Shown here piece after piece: positions 17,136 through 25,048 of a stretch of 64,000 bases of DNA. The number at the start of each line of letters is the position of its first letter. The stretch's first letter is position 1. Position numbers and translations under genes: made by a program. A model generated the notes under the pieces. It was not told the DNA's origin. It did no database searches and worked only from the letters and a program-made list of their open reading frames with translations. Source of the stretch: Streptomyces clavifer (GTDB lineage: Bacteria > Actinomycetota > Actinomycetes > Streptomycetales > Streptomycetaceae); contig BMWJ01000010.1 in assembly GCA_014651175.1 (NCBI GenBank), forward strand, positions 186,001 to 250,000, read 5' to 3'.

Positions 17136-17408
17136 GGCGAACCGGGAGCAACGGTGGGTGCGCGTCAGGCTGCCGCCCCGGCAGGTCTCCGCGGGCTGCC
17201 CGACGCCGACTCCCCTGCCGGCGTGGCCTGTTCTCGCGCTCGACTCGAGCACGAACCGGCGGTGCGGGCCGGGACGGGCCCCTCGCGCGCACTCCGGAGC
17301 TCCTCGGGGAGGGGGACCGAGGCGCGGTGGGCAGACGCGGCGCTTCCGGAAACCCGCACCCGGGGCCGTGGCCCGGCCGGCCGGTAACGGGGCCCGGGGT
17401 GGGGCAGC

Positions 17409-17759
17409 ATGGACCGGATGAACTCCCGTGCGCAGCCGGAGCGGACGCCCGACGGCCGGTACATCGTGGTGGAGGGCCGGCGTTGGCGGGCGACGGACCC
17501 GGAGATTCCCGAGGACGTCGCCGCCGGCCTGCGCCGTCACCTCATGGCCGCCCGCCGCGCGGTGGCCGCCGCGCTGCGGAACGAGGACACGGCAGCCGAG
17601 AAGCGGGCCCGGAGCCGGGTGCAGGCGGCCAAGGTCGCGCTCGGCGAGCGCGGCACCGCCTGGTGGGAGCAGTCCGCCGCCGAGCGGCGCAAGCGGTGGG
17701 AGGACGGCGCGGCCGAGCTCGACGCCGACGGGGCGGACGACGGCCGCCCCGCACCGTAG
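17409..17759 (+). CDS. conserved small hydrophilic protein
   Basis: A 116-residue, highly charged, mostly helical protein: RTPDGRYIVVEGRRWRATDP, then Arg/Ala-rich helices and WWEQSAAERRKRWEDGAAEL. Similar short proteins in Streptomyces are often auto-labelled 'biopolymer transporter Tol', a name the sequence does not justify. ATG 17409 and ATG 17418 are both possible starts. It is convergent with the citrate synthase gene. No function is assigned. Confidence 0.7.
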   Translation: MDRMNSRAQPERTPDGRYIVVEGRRWRATDPEIPEDVAAGLRRHLMAARRAVAAALRNEDTAAEKRARSRVQAAKVALGERGTAWWEQSAAERRKRWEDGAAELDADGADDGRPAP

Positions 17760-17797
17760 GCACCCGCTCGCGGTGCGGGGCGCCCGCGTACCTGTAC

Positions 17798-17813
17798 GCC
17801 GGGGAGCCCCGGC
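17798..17813. terminator. hairpin between convergent genes
   Basis: GCCGGGG-AG-CCCCGGC forms a compact 7-bp stem midway between the stop at 17759 and the stop at 17865, and so can serve both strands. Confidence 0.45.
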
Positions 17814-17864
17814 CGGTACGAGCCGCGGGGGCGGGTCGTACGCCCTGACCGGGGCCCCGGCCCG

Positions 17865-18974
17865 TCAGTTCCCCAGGTCCGCCAGTTGCTCGTAGCCCGG
17901 GATCTCCTGCGGGGCGCGGGCGCCCGGGCCGGTGTACGTCGCCGAGGGGCGCACCAGGCGGCCCGTCCGCTTCTGCTCCAGGATGTGTGCCGACCAGCCG
18001 GCCGTGCGGGCGCAGCTGAACATCGACGTGAACATGTGCGCGGGGACCTCGGCGAAGTCCAGCACGATCGCCGCCCAGAACTCCACGTTCGTCGCCAGCA
18101 CCCGGTCCGGGCGGCGGGCGTGCAGTTCCTCCAGCGCGGCCTTCTCCAGGGCCTCCGCCACCTCGAAGCGCGGGGCCGCCAGCTCACGGGCGGTACGGCG
18201 CAGGACGCGGGCGCGGGGGTCCTCGGCCCGGTAGACGCGGTGGCCGAAGCCCATCAGGCGCTCGCCCCGGTCCAGGGCCTGCTTCACGTAGGCCGTGGCG
18301 TCGCCCGTGCGCTCGATCTCCTCGATCATGCCGAGGACCCGGGACGGGGCTCCGCCGTGCAGCGGACCCGACATCGCGCCCACCGCACCCGAGAGCGCCG
18401 CAGCCACGTCCGCGCCGGTCGACGCGATCACGCGGGCGGTGAACGTCGACGCGTTCATGCCGTGCTCGGCGGCCGACGTCCAGTAGGCGTCGACGGCCTT
18501 TACGTGCTTGGGGTCCGGCTCACCGCGCCAGTGGATCATGAACCGCTCCACCACGGACTGCGCCTTGTCGATCTCACTCTGCGGCACCATCGGCCGTCCC
18601 TGGCCGCGCGCCGACTGCGCGACGTAGGACAGGGCCATCACGGCCGCCCGCGCCAGGTCGTCGCGTGCGGTCTCCGCGTCGATGTCGAGCAGCGGTTTGA
18701 GCCCCCACACGGGCGCCAGCATGGCGAGCGCCGACTGCACGTCGACACGGATGTCGCCGGAGTGCACGGGGATGGGGAAGGGTTCGGCGGGCGGCAGGCC
18801 GGGGTTGAACGCCCCGTCCACGAGGAGTCCCCACACGTTGCCGAACGACACGTGGCCGACGAGGTCCTCGATGTCGACGCCTCGGTAGCGGAGCGAGCCG
18901 CCTTCCTTGTCGGGTTCGGCGATCTCCGTCTCGAACGCGACGACTCCTTCAAGTCCGGGTACGAAGTCGGACAT
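17865..18974 (-). CDS. citrate synthase family protein (citrate synthase 2)
   Basis: A 369-residue citrate/methylcitrate synthase. The catalytic histidine regions are visible as GPLHGGAPSRVLGMIEEIER and GFGHRVYRAEDPRARVL. The N-terminal VVAFETEIAEPDKEGGSLRYRGVDIEDLV is typical of the short actinobacterial isoform. It condenses acetyl-CoA (or propionyl-CoA) with oxaloacetate. ATG 18974 was chosen over an upstream frame extension because homology-like sequence starts there. It is divergent from pdxH. Citrate and 2-methylcitrate activity cannot be told apart from sequence. Confidence 0.88.
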   Translation of the reverse strand: MSDFVPGLEGVVAFETEIAEPDKEGGSLRYRGVDIEDLVGHVSFGNVWGLLVDGAFNPGLPPAEPFPIPVHSGDIRVDVQSALAMLAPVWGLKPLLDIDAETARDDLARAAVMALSYVAQSARGQGRPMVPQSEIDKAQSVVERFMIHWRGEPDPKHVKAVDAYWTSAAEHGMNASTFTARVIASTGADVAAALSGAVGAMSGPLHGGAPSRVLGMIEEIERTGDATAYVKQALDRGERLMGFGHRVYRAEDPRARVLRRTARELAAPRFEVAEALEKAALEELHARRPDRVLATNVEFWAAIVLDFAEVPAHMFTSMFSCARTAGWSAHILEQKRTGRLVRPSATYTGPGARAPQEIPGYEQLADLGN

Positions 18975-19144
18975 CGGGCGGCTCCCTCGGCTCGGCGGGT
19001 GTATGCAGGCCACACGGGCCTGCCCACGATATTGGCGGCTTCCCACGACGCGGGGAAGGGTGACGTCCGGCACAGCCTCCCGATGCCCGAACGGGCGGCC
19101 GCGCCGCCCCCTCCCTGCGGGGAGTACCGGCCCGCTGCGGCAGG

Positions 19145-19864
19145 ATGGCCGTCGTGCGCACAGCTGATGCCACTCCGTCCTCCGCTTCCGCCTCCTCTCA
19201 CGCCTCTGCCTCCGATTGCACCACCGATCCGGCCGCGATGCGCGAGCAGTACCGTTCCGAGGACTTCACCGAGAAGGACCTCGCCGCCGATCCCATGGAC
19301 CAGTTCGCGCACTGGTTCCGCCAGGTCGCCGCGGGCGGGGCGCTCCACGAGCCGAACGCGATGGTGGTCTCCACGGCCACCCCCGAGGGCCGGCCGTCCT
19401 CCCGCACGGTGCTGCTGAAGCACTACGACGACCGCGGCTTCGTCTTCTTCACCAACTACGGCTCCCGCAAGGGCCGCGAGCTGACCGCGAATCCGTACGT
19501 CTCCCTGCTCTTCCCCTGGCACCCGCTGGCCCGCCAGGTCATCGTCACCGGCACCGCGGCCCGCGTGGGCCGCGAGGAGACGGTCGCCTACTTCCGCACC
19601 CGCCCGCACGGCTCCCAGCTGGGCGCCTGGGCGAGCGAGCAGTCCACGGTGATCGGCTCGCGCGAGGAGCTGGTGGGGCGCTACGAGGAGCTGGCCGCCC
19701 GCTACCCGGAGGGCGAGAAGGTCCCGGCACCCCCGCAGTGGGGCGGTTTCCGCGTCGTACCGGAGGCGATCGAATTCTGGCAGGGACACGAGAACCGGCT
19801 GCACGACCGGCTGCGGTACGTCCGCGAGGGCGCGCACTGGAGCGTGGAGCGGCTCTGCCCGTAG
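19145..19864 (+). CDS. pdxH: pyridoxamine 5'-phosphate oxidase
   Basis: A 239-residue FMN-dependent oxidase, slightly longer than usual because of a Ser/Ala-rich N-terminal tail of about 25 residues. FMN-binding segments [20 protein letters not shown] and [20 protein letters not shown] are clear, and the C-terminal [19 protein letters not shown] motif and ending [20 protein letters not shown] match true PdxH. It makes pyridoxal 5'-phosphate from PNP or PMP. It begins at ATG 19145 and is divergent from citrate synthase. Confidence 0.94.
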   Translation: MAVVRTADATPSSASASSHASASDCTTDPAAMREQYRSEDFTEKDLAADPMDQFAHWFRQVAAGGALHEPNAMVVSTATPEGRPSSRTVLLKHYDDRGFVFFTNYGSRKGRELTANPYVSLLFPWHPLARQVIVTGTAARVGREETVAYFRTRPHGSQLGAWASEQSTVIGSREELVGRYEELAARYPEGEKVPAPPQWGGFRVVPEAIEFWQGHENRLHDRLRYVREGAHWSVERLCP

Positions 19865-19904
19865 GCCCTCCGACGGGTCCCGGGCACGCCGGGCCCGGAC
19901 ACGC

Positions 19905-20100
19905 GGAAACCCGCAGGCTCTGGTCCCTCCTCACGGAGGGGCCGGCCGGACCTACCGGCGAGCCTGCGGGTCGGTGACTGCTTGGGTTCCGGCGGGCAGC
20001 CCGCCGACGTGCACTGGGTGCGACGACGGGCTGTCAGCCCGCAGCCACCTCACGAATCCGATAAGACTGCACTTTTCGGATCACCTCCTTTCAGCGTGTA
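19905..20100 (-). ncRNA. candidate small RNA / micropeptide transcription unit
   Basis: It reads leftward from a promoter at 20106-20134. The leader holds GAAAGGAGGTGATCC (20078-20092), complementary to the 3' end of 16S rRNA over 15 bases. A 12-codon frame follows at 20034-20072. Next come the overlapping pairing segments CGGGCTG, CAGCCCG, CGGGCTG and CCCGCCG, which allow mutually exclusive hairpins. The unit ends in a three-way junction whose closing stem is a perfect 12-bp inverted repeat (19909-19920 with 19960-19971). The helices inside it are CCCTCC/GGAGGG (19925-19940) and GCCGG/CCGGC (19941-19959). The junction also lies just after pdxH and could terminate that mRNA. No gene follows on this strand, so it seems self-contained. 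Transcription is inferred. Confidence 0.5.
20034..20072 (-). CDS. 12-codon leader-like ORF
   Basis: GTG at 20072 to TGA at 20034 would encode MQSYRIREVAAG, five to six bases after the end of an exceptionally long Shine-Dalgarno complement. The stop codon lies inside a 7-bp hairpin. It might be a micropeptide, a leader peptide, or incidental to a structured RNA. Confidence 0.35.
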   Translation of the reverse strand: MQSYRIREVAAG

Positions 20101-20105
20101 CGCAC

Positions 20106-20146
20106 ACCTTAGGAACGCCTCCGGGGACGCACAACCGATTAATCGG
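20106..20146 (-). promoter_or_regulatory. vegetative-type promoter with adjoining palindrome
   Basis: On the minus strand, TTGTGC (20129-20134) and TAAGGT (20106-20111) are separated by exactly 17 bases, a good HrdB-type pair. The perfect palindrome CCGATTAATCGG (20135-20146) abuts the -35 and may bind a regulator. Confidence 0.55.
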
Positions 20147-20253
20147 GCCGAGGTGGCCGCCGGATTTCCAGGAAGTGGCTGTGCGGTGGCTCACGTTCGA
20201 GTTCAATGGTCTGACGTGCGGCAATGCGGAACACGTCCTGCGGGAGGTACGGA

Positions 20254-21669
20254 GTGAGTGCTTCCAGGAGCAGCGGCACCACGGACGCGATCGGCCCCGA
20301 GGAGGACCCCGGGCGCGAGCCCCCGGCAGGGACCGTCCCGGGGTCCCAGTTGCTCGCGGCGCTGCTCGACGGGATGGACGCCGCGCTCTGCGCGTTCGAC
20401 GCGGACGGCGCGATCACCCACTGGAACCGTGAGGCCGAGCGCATTCTCGGCTGGTCCGCCGCCGAGGCCGTCGGGCGCACCGGCTTCGCCGGATGGGCGG
20501 TGCGGAGCGCGGACGCGGGGGACGTGCAGGGGTGGCTGATGGCCGCGATGGGCACCCCCGGCCGGCAGGTCCACGAATTCGCGCTGCTGCGCAAGGACGG
20601 CGGGCGGGTGCTCGTACGGACCCAGTCGTCCGGGGTGCGCGGCGAGGACGGGAAGCCCGCCGGGGTGTACTGCGCGTTCAGCGAGGTGCACGCGCAGATC
20701 GATCTGGAGCGGTCCATCGCCCTCAGTGAGGCGCTGCTCGAGGACGCGTCGTGGGGCGTGGTCCTCGTCGACGTCGACCTGCGGCCGACCGTCGTCAACG
20801 CCTACGCGGCGCGGGCGCTGGGCGGCCGGCGTACGGCGTTGCTGGGGCGCCCGCTCGGCGAGCTGGTCGTGCAGGGGGTCGAGGACCTGGAAGGGGCGCT
20901 GCAGCACGTGCTCGCCGAAGGCGCCCCGTCCGCTCCGGCCGAGCTGTGGGTGACGCTGCGGACGGCGGAGGGCGACCGGCGGCGCTGCTGGCGCAGCGGC
21001 TTCCTGCGGCTGGCGTCACCGCTCGCCGAAGAACCGGTTCCGCTGGGGGTCGGCTGGCTGTTCCGGGACGTGACGGTGGCGAAGCTCGCGGAGCAGGAGG
21101 CGGACCGGGTGCGCTTCCGGTCGAACCAGCTGCACCGGGCGGCCCGCCAGGCGTCCGAGTGCGAAGACCCCGTGGAGGCGGCGACCTCCACGTTGGACTA
21201 CGCCCTGGCCGGGTTCGCCGACCACGTGGTGGTGGATCTGCTGGCCGGGGAGCGGCTGGTCCGGGCCGCCGCGACGCCGTCCGACGCCCCCGGCCCCTGC
21301 CTGCCGGTGTCCGGGGGCGCGCTTCCCGCGCGGTACGGGCCCGGGCATCCCGCTCTGCAGGCGGTGGAGCGCACGGGATCGGTCCGGGCCAGTGCGCGGA
21401 CCGGGGCGGGTGAGGCGTGGGCGGTGGAGCGCCAGTGGCCCCGCGACTCGGTGCACGCGCTGTGCGCGGTGCTGCGGAGCCGGGGGCGGACGCTGGGCGT
21501 GGTGACGTTCCTGCGCGCGGCGAACCGCGGCGCCTTCGAACGCCCGGACGCGATGTACGCGGAGAGTGTGGCGGTGCGGGTCGCCTCGGCGGTCGACCTG
21601 GCCCACCTGACCACCGGCTTCGGCGACCAGGACCGCCCCGGCGGCGGCCTCGGCCGGTCCGACGGCTGA
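20254..21669 (+). CDS. PAS-domain sensor protein
   Basis: A 471-residue protein starting at GTG 20254 after GGGAGG. A PAS domain occupies about 30-145 (LLDGMDAALCAFDADGAITH, AERILGWSAAEAVGRTGFAG). A second PAS-like segment lies near 160-285 (ALLEDASWGVVLVDVDLRPT), and the C-terminus is GAF-like (CLPVSGGALPARYGPGHP onward). No kinase, GGDEF or phosphatase output domain is visible, so it probably senses a ligand or redox state and acts through a partner. The 389-bp gap before it holds the minus-strand RNA unit. Confidence 0.8.
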   Translation: MSASRSSGTTDAIGPEEDPGREPPAGTVPGSQLLAALLDGMDAALCAFDADGAITHWNREAERILGWSAAEAVGRTGFAGWAVRSADAGDVQGWLMAAMGTPGRQVHEFALLRKDGGRVLVRTQSSGVRGEDGKPAGVYCAFSEVHAQIDLERSIALSEALLEDASWGVVLVDVDLRPTVVNAYAARALGGRRTALLGRPLGELVVQGVEDLEGALQHVLAEGAPSAPAELWVTLRTAEGDRRRCWRSGFLRLASPLAEEPVPLGVGWLFRDVTVAKLAEQEADRVRFRSNQLHRAARQASECEDPVEAATSTLDYALAGFADHVVVDLLAGERLVRAAATPSDAPGPCLPVSGGALPARYGPGHPALQAVERTGSVRASARTGAGEAWAVERQWPRDSVHALCAVLRSRGRTLGVVTFLRAANRGAFERPDAMYAESVAVRVASAVDLAHLTTGFGDQDRPGGGLGRSDG

Positions 21670-21765
21670 GGGCGGGGCCCGCACAGCGTGGCCGGCCGGC
21701 CTGTCCGGCGCATCCCTTCCGGCGTGCCGGTCGGCGTGCTGTCCGGCGTGCGAGGACGGAACCGT

Positions 21766-22521
21766 TCAGTGCCGGTAGAAGATCCGGTCCCCGTACTCCC
21801 GCATCACGCGCCCGTTCCACTCGTGCCCGCCGTCCACGTTCCCCGACCGCAGCAGCGGTGGCTCGATCCCCCGGGCGACCAGCTGCTCCGCGGCCGTGGC
21901 CATCATCGCCTGCATCAGGGCGCTGGTGACCACCGTCGACGCCGGTGCGAAGGGCGCCTCGACGCCTTCCGCGGTCAGCTCCGCGTCGCCGATCGCGATC
22001 TTGCTGTCGAGCACGATGTCGCAGTGGTCCCGCAGGAAGCCCCCCGAGGCGTGCCGCGACCGGGTGCCCGTCGCGTACGCGACCGAGGTGACCCCGACGA
22101 CCGTCAGTCCGAGAGCCCGGGCGTTCTGCGCCATCTCCACGGGCAGCGCGTTCCGCCCGGACAGGGAGATGACCACGAGGAGGTCGCCGGACTTCGCGGG
22201 GCTGGAGTCGAGCACCGCTCCCGCGAGCCCGTCCACCCGCTCCAGCGCGGAGCCGAGCGTGGCCGGCATGACGTCGACGCCGAGCGTGCCGGGCACGGCG
22301 AGCAGGTTCATCAGGGCGAGCCCGCCCGCCCGGTAGACGACGTCCTGCGCGGCCAGCGAGGAGTGCCCGGCGCCGAAGGCGAAGAGCCGGCCGCCCGCGG
22401 CGACCGTGTCGGCGATGGCGGCGCCCGCGGCCGCGACGGCTCCGGCCTCCTCGTCGCGCACCCGCTCCAGCAGGCCGATCGCGGCGTCGAAGAACTGACC
22501 GGCGAGCTTGCTGTCGCTCAT
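21766..22521 (-). CDS. SIS-domain sugar-phosphate-binding protein
   Basis: A 251-residue SIS-fold protein. The phospho-sugar-binding elements are GGRLFAFGAGHSSLAAQDVV near 43-62 and DLLVVISLSGRNALPVEMAQ near 112-131. It resembles the UPF0309 group of SIS proteins, which may be isomerases or phosphosugar sensors. It is divergent from the DmdR1 gene across a 197-bp gap and has no sugar-metabolism neighbours. Confidence 0.85.
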   Translation of the reverse strand: MSDSKLAGQFFDAAIGLLERVRDEEAGAVAAAGAAIADTVAAGGRLFAFGAGHSSLAAQDVVYRAGGLALMNLLAVPGTLGVDVMPATLGSALERVDGLAGAVLDSSPAKSGDLLVVISLSGRNALPVEMAQNARALGLTVVGVTSVAYATGTRSRHASGGFLRDHCDIVLDSKIAIGDAELTAEGVEAPFAPASTVVTSALMQAMMATAAEQLVARGIEPPLLRSGNVDGGHEWNGRVMREYGDRIFYRH

Positions 22522-22697
22522 CGAGGAGGCCTTTCCTACGGGGGTGGGGTGTCTGTGCCGCGATCACGTTGCGGTCTGGACCACTGACCTGTCAACCGTC
22601 CGGCACCGCTCCCGCGGAGATGCTTCGGAGAGCACGGCACGGTTGTCGGCCGTATGCGTCAGAATTGGCGGAAGGGCCATCGCACGACGATTTCATG

Positions 22698-23390
22698 TCA
22701 CAGCATCGAGGGGCACGTATGTCCGGACTGATCGACACAACGGAGATGTATCTCCGCACCATCCTCGAGCTCGAAGAGGAAAACGTGGTCCCGATGCGCG
22801 CCCGGATCGCCGAACGGCTGGACCAGAGCGGTCCGACGGTCAGCCAGACGGTGGCGCGCATGGAGCGGGACGGGCTGGTCCAGGTCGCGGGCGACCGCCA
22901 CCTGGAGCTGACCGAGGAGGGGCGCCGCCTCGCGACACGGGTGATGCGCAAGCACCGGCTCGCCGAGTGCCTGCTCGTCGACGTGATCGGCCTGGAGTGG
23001 GAGCAGGTCCACGCCGAGGCGTGTCGCTGGGAGCACGTGATGAGCGAGGCCGTGGAGCGCCGTGTTCTGGAGCTCCTGCGGCACCCGACGGAGTCTCCGT
23101 ACGGGAATCCGATCCCGGGCCTGGAGGAGCTGGGCGAGAAGTCCGAGGCCGATCCGTTCCTGGACGAGAGCATGGTGAGCCTGTCCGAGCTCGACCCGGG
23201 CCCGGAGGGCAAGACCGTGGTGGTGCGCCGGATCGGTGAGCCGATCCAGACCGACGCACAGCTGATGTACGCGCTGCGACGTGCGGGCGTGCAGCCCGGC
23301 TCGGTGGTGAGCGTGACCGAGTCCGCCGGCGGTGTGCTGGTGGGCTCCAGCGGAGAGGCGGCGGAGCTGAACACCGAGGTCGCCTCGCAC
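22698..23390 (-). CDS. antisense ORF over dmdR1 (Adm-like)
   Basis: An open frame of 230 codons runs antiparallel through almost the whole dmdR1 gene, starting at a GTG (23390). In S. coelicolor an antiparallel gene, adm, has been reported over dmdR1 with effects on siderophores and antibiotics. This frame has the matching position and length. Its composition (Leu, His and Arg rich) is what any mirror frame of GC-rich coding DNA gives, so its reality rests on the published precedent. Confidence 0.3.
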   Translation of the reverse strand: MRGDLGVQLRRLSAGAHQHTAGGLGHAHHRAGLHARTSQRVHQLCVGLDRLTDPAHHHGLALRARVELGQAHHALVQERIGLGLLAQLLQARDRIPVRRLRRVPQELQNTALHGLAHHVLPATRLGVDLLPLQADHVDEQALGEPVLAHHPCREAAPLLGQLQVAVARDLDQPVPLHARHRLADRRTALVQPFGDPGAHRDHVFLFELEDGAEIHLRCVDQSGHTCPSML

Positions 23391-23411
23391 GTCTTCGTCG
23401 CGAAGCGCTGA
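22719..23411 (+). CDS. dmdR1: iron-dependent repressor DmdR1 (DtxR family)
   Basis: A 230-residue DtxR/IdeR-type regulator: winged HTH at 1-75 (GLIDTTEMYLRTILELEEEN, DQSGPTVSQTVARMERDGLV), metal-binding and dimerisation domain at 76-140 (HRLAECLLVDVIGLEWEQVH, CRWEHVMSEAVERRVLELL), and an SH3-like C-terminal domain. With Fe2+ bound it represses siderophore and iron-uptake genes. The length and its position beside the SIS gene match S. coelicolor dmdR1 (recalled as SCO4394). I see no iron box in its own upstream region. Confidence 0.93.
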   Translation: MSGLIDTTEMYLRTILELEEENVVPMRARIAERLDQSGPTVSQTVARMERDGLVQVAGDRHLELTEEGRRLATRVMRKHRLAECLLVDVIGLEWEQVHAEACRWEHVMSEAVERRVLELLRHPTESPYGNPIPGLEELGEKSEADPFLDESMVSLSELDPGPEGKTVVVRRIGEPIQTDAQLMYALRRAGVQPGSVVSVTESAGGVLVGSSGEAAELNTEVASHVFVAKR

Positions 23412-23427
23412 GCAGGGCCGATGTGAT

Positions 23428-23460
23428 CACCGGTGCCCGGTGCAGTTGCAGGCACCGGTG
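23428..23460 (+). terminator. terminator hairpin after dmdR1
   Basis: CACCGGTGCC (23428-23437) and GGCACCGGTG (23451-23460) form a perfect 10-bp stem with a 13-base loop, 16 bases after the dmdR1 stop. There is no U-tract, as is usual in Streptomyces. Confidence 0.6.
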
Positions 23461-23727
23461 CAGATGCACGTGCAGAAGTGAACGGTTGCGCCCGCTTTCT
23501 GTTTTCCGTCCGGAATCGCAGCGGCCGGGCGAATCGCGTGCCAGGCTGTGGCCAGGCATATGACCCGAGGGTGCCGGCAGGGCCTGCCGCGCGGTCGGGA
23601 GGGAGCGGGTAATGCGCCCGTCGTACTGGCATGTGCACCGCGAGGTGGCAGCCCTGCTCCCGGCCGCCCTCACTGCCGCACGGGGCCGGCACGACGCCCC
23701 GACGGGTCCGCGTGCGCGCGGACCGAT

Positions 23728-23774
23728 CTGTTCCGGAACAGGGGACGGCCCCGGCGCCCGAAGGTGCCGGGGCC
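23728..23774. repeat. palindrome plus strong CGAA-tetraloop hairpin in a gene-free stretch
   Basis: CTGTTCCGGAACAG (23728-23741) is a perfect palindrome. A 12-bp stem follows, GGCCCCGGCGCC (23747-23758) with GGTGCCGGGGCC (23763-23774), closed by CGAA and with one G-U pair. They lie in the 23412-23980 gap, which has no convincing gene. An open frame at 23612-23959 has poor third-position bias and is crossed by this hairpin. Confidence 0.45.
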
Positions 23775-23940
23775 GGTCCTCCCCTGCGCCGACCCGGAGC
23801 CCCGAGCTCTCGAGGTCGGCCTCCGCGGACCCCTGTCCCCGAGCGGTCCGCGTCCTGGAGGAAATCTCCCCCCGGCGGCTCGCGCCAATCCTGGAGTGGT
23901 GTCACTCGAACGTGGGATGTTGCGAGCCGAACCCCTCTGT

Positions 23941-23956
23941 TCGAATAAAGGTTCGA
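23941..23956. promoter_or_regulatory. LexA (SOS) box-like palindrome
   Basis: TCGAAT-AAAG-GTTCGA matches 11 of 12 positions of the actinobacterial SOS box TCGAAC-N4-GTTCGA. It lies 58 bp before the probable start of the alpha/beta hydrolase gene, a promoter-proximal position. Confidence 0.45.
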
Positions 23957-24013
23957 TAGTCTGGCGGAGGCGACCACACGGTGATCGAGAACCCGAAGGA
24001 GGTGCCAGAACCT

Positions 24014-24949
24014 ATGGTGCGGCGCGTTGATGTGACCGGGACCGACGGCGTACGCCTCGCGGCCTGGGAGTTCGCCGACTCGCCCAAAGGGCGCGCCGAG
24101 TCCGAGCGCGCCCCCGGGATCTTATTGCTGCACGGCCTGATGGGCCGGTCCGCGCACTGGGCCTCTCCCGCCCGCTGGCTCTCCGAGCGTCACCGCCCGG
24201 TCGGCCTCGACCAGCGGGGACACGGCCGGAGCGACAAGCCGGCCGAGGGCCCGTACACCCGTGACGCGTACGTCGCCGACGCCGAGGCGGCGATCGAACA
24301 GCTCGGCCTCGCCCCCGTCGTCCTCATCGGGCACTCGATGGGTGCCCTCACGGCCTGGCAGCTCGCGGCGAAGCGTCCGGATCTGGTGAAGGCCCTGATC
24401 ATCTGCGACATGCGGGCCTCCGCGCTCGGGGCGGCCTCGCAGCGCGAATGGGAGGACTGGTTCGCGTCGTGGCCGCTGCCCTTCGCGACCCTCGCCGACG
24501 TACGCAAGTGGTTCGGCGAGGACGACCCCTGGGTGGAGCGGCCCAATCCGTCCCGCGGCGAGTTCTTCGCCGAGGTGATGGCCGAGCGGGCCGACGGCTG
24601 GCGGCCCGTCTTCTCCCGCGAGCAGATGCTCCGGTCCCGGGCCACCTGGGTCTACGACGCCCACTGGGAGGAGCTCGCCCAGGTGCGGTGCCCCACCCTG
24701 GTCCTGCGCGGGATCGACGGCGAGCTGGGCCGGGCGGAGGCCCAGGAGATGGTCCGCGTCCTGCCGCGCGGACAGTACGCGGAGGTGGCCGACGCGGGTC
24801 ATCTCGTCCACTACGACCAGCCGGAGGGCTGGCGCACGGCGGTGGAGCCGTTCCTGGAGCAGCTCGCCGAGGACCACCCCGACGACGGGGACGAGGAGGA
24901 GGGCCGGGACGACCGCGACCCGTCGGCGGCCGATCCCGCGATCCCGTAG
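24014..24949 (+). CDS. alpha/beta hydrolase
   Basis: A 311-residue alpha/beta-hydrolase. The oxyanion loop LLLHGLMGRSAHW is near 38-50, the nucleophile elbow GHSMG lies in VVLIGHSMGALTAWQLA, and a late His is in ADAGHLVHYDQPEGW. An acidic tail (HPDDGDEEEGRDDRD) is unusual. ATG 24014 follows the ribosome-binding site GAAGGAGGTG. An in-frame GTG at 23981 is possible but would place that site inside the gene. The substrate is unknown. The upstream SOS-like box suggests control by DNA damage. Confidence 0.85.
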   Translation: MVRRVDVTGTDGVRLAAWEFADSPKGRAESERAPGILLLHGLMGRSAHWASPARWLSERHRPVGLDQRGHGRSDKPAEGPYTRDAYVADAEAAIEQLGLAPVVLIGHSMGALTAWQLAAKRPDLVKALIICDMRASALGAASQREWEDWFASWPLPFATLADVRKWFGEDDPWVERPNPSRGEFFAEVMAERADGWRPVFSREQMLRSRATWVYDAHWEELAQVRCPTLVLRGIDGELGRAEAQEMVRVLPRGQYAEVADAGHLVHYDQPEGWRTAVEPFLEQLAEDHPDDGDEEEGRDDRDPSAADPAIP

Positions 24950-24981
24950 GCCCCGTGCCCTGTCCCGCCCCGCCCCCGCCC

Positions 24982-25028
24982 CGGCCCTCGCTGACCGCCG
25001 TAAGGATCTCCGGGAGCCGGTCCGGCGC
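24982..25028. repeat. diverged copy of the ABC permease gene 3' end (left repeat)
   Basis: This 47-bp stretch matches 26051-26097 at about 42 positions, including a shared run GGATCTCCGGGAGCCGG. The right copy is the last codons of the permease gene. The left copy has lost the stop codon. The two direct repeats flank the secreted-protein gene, with a 1069-bp offset. Confidence 0.7.
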
Positions 25029-25048
25029 AGGCGGTCACCGCACGTCGC

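Noticed and set aside
20078..20092. Piece of 16S rRNA gene on the plus strand (GGATCACCTCCTTTC)
   Set aside because: Identity to rRNA stops at 15 bases. It is better read on the minus strand as an extended Shine-Dalgarno sequence.
23612..23959. 115-codon ORF between dmdR1 and the hydrolase
   Set aside because: Third-position bias is lost in the second half, and a strong hairpin plus an SOS-like box lie inside it.
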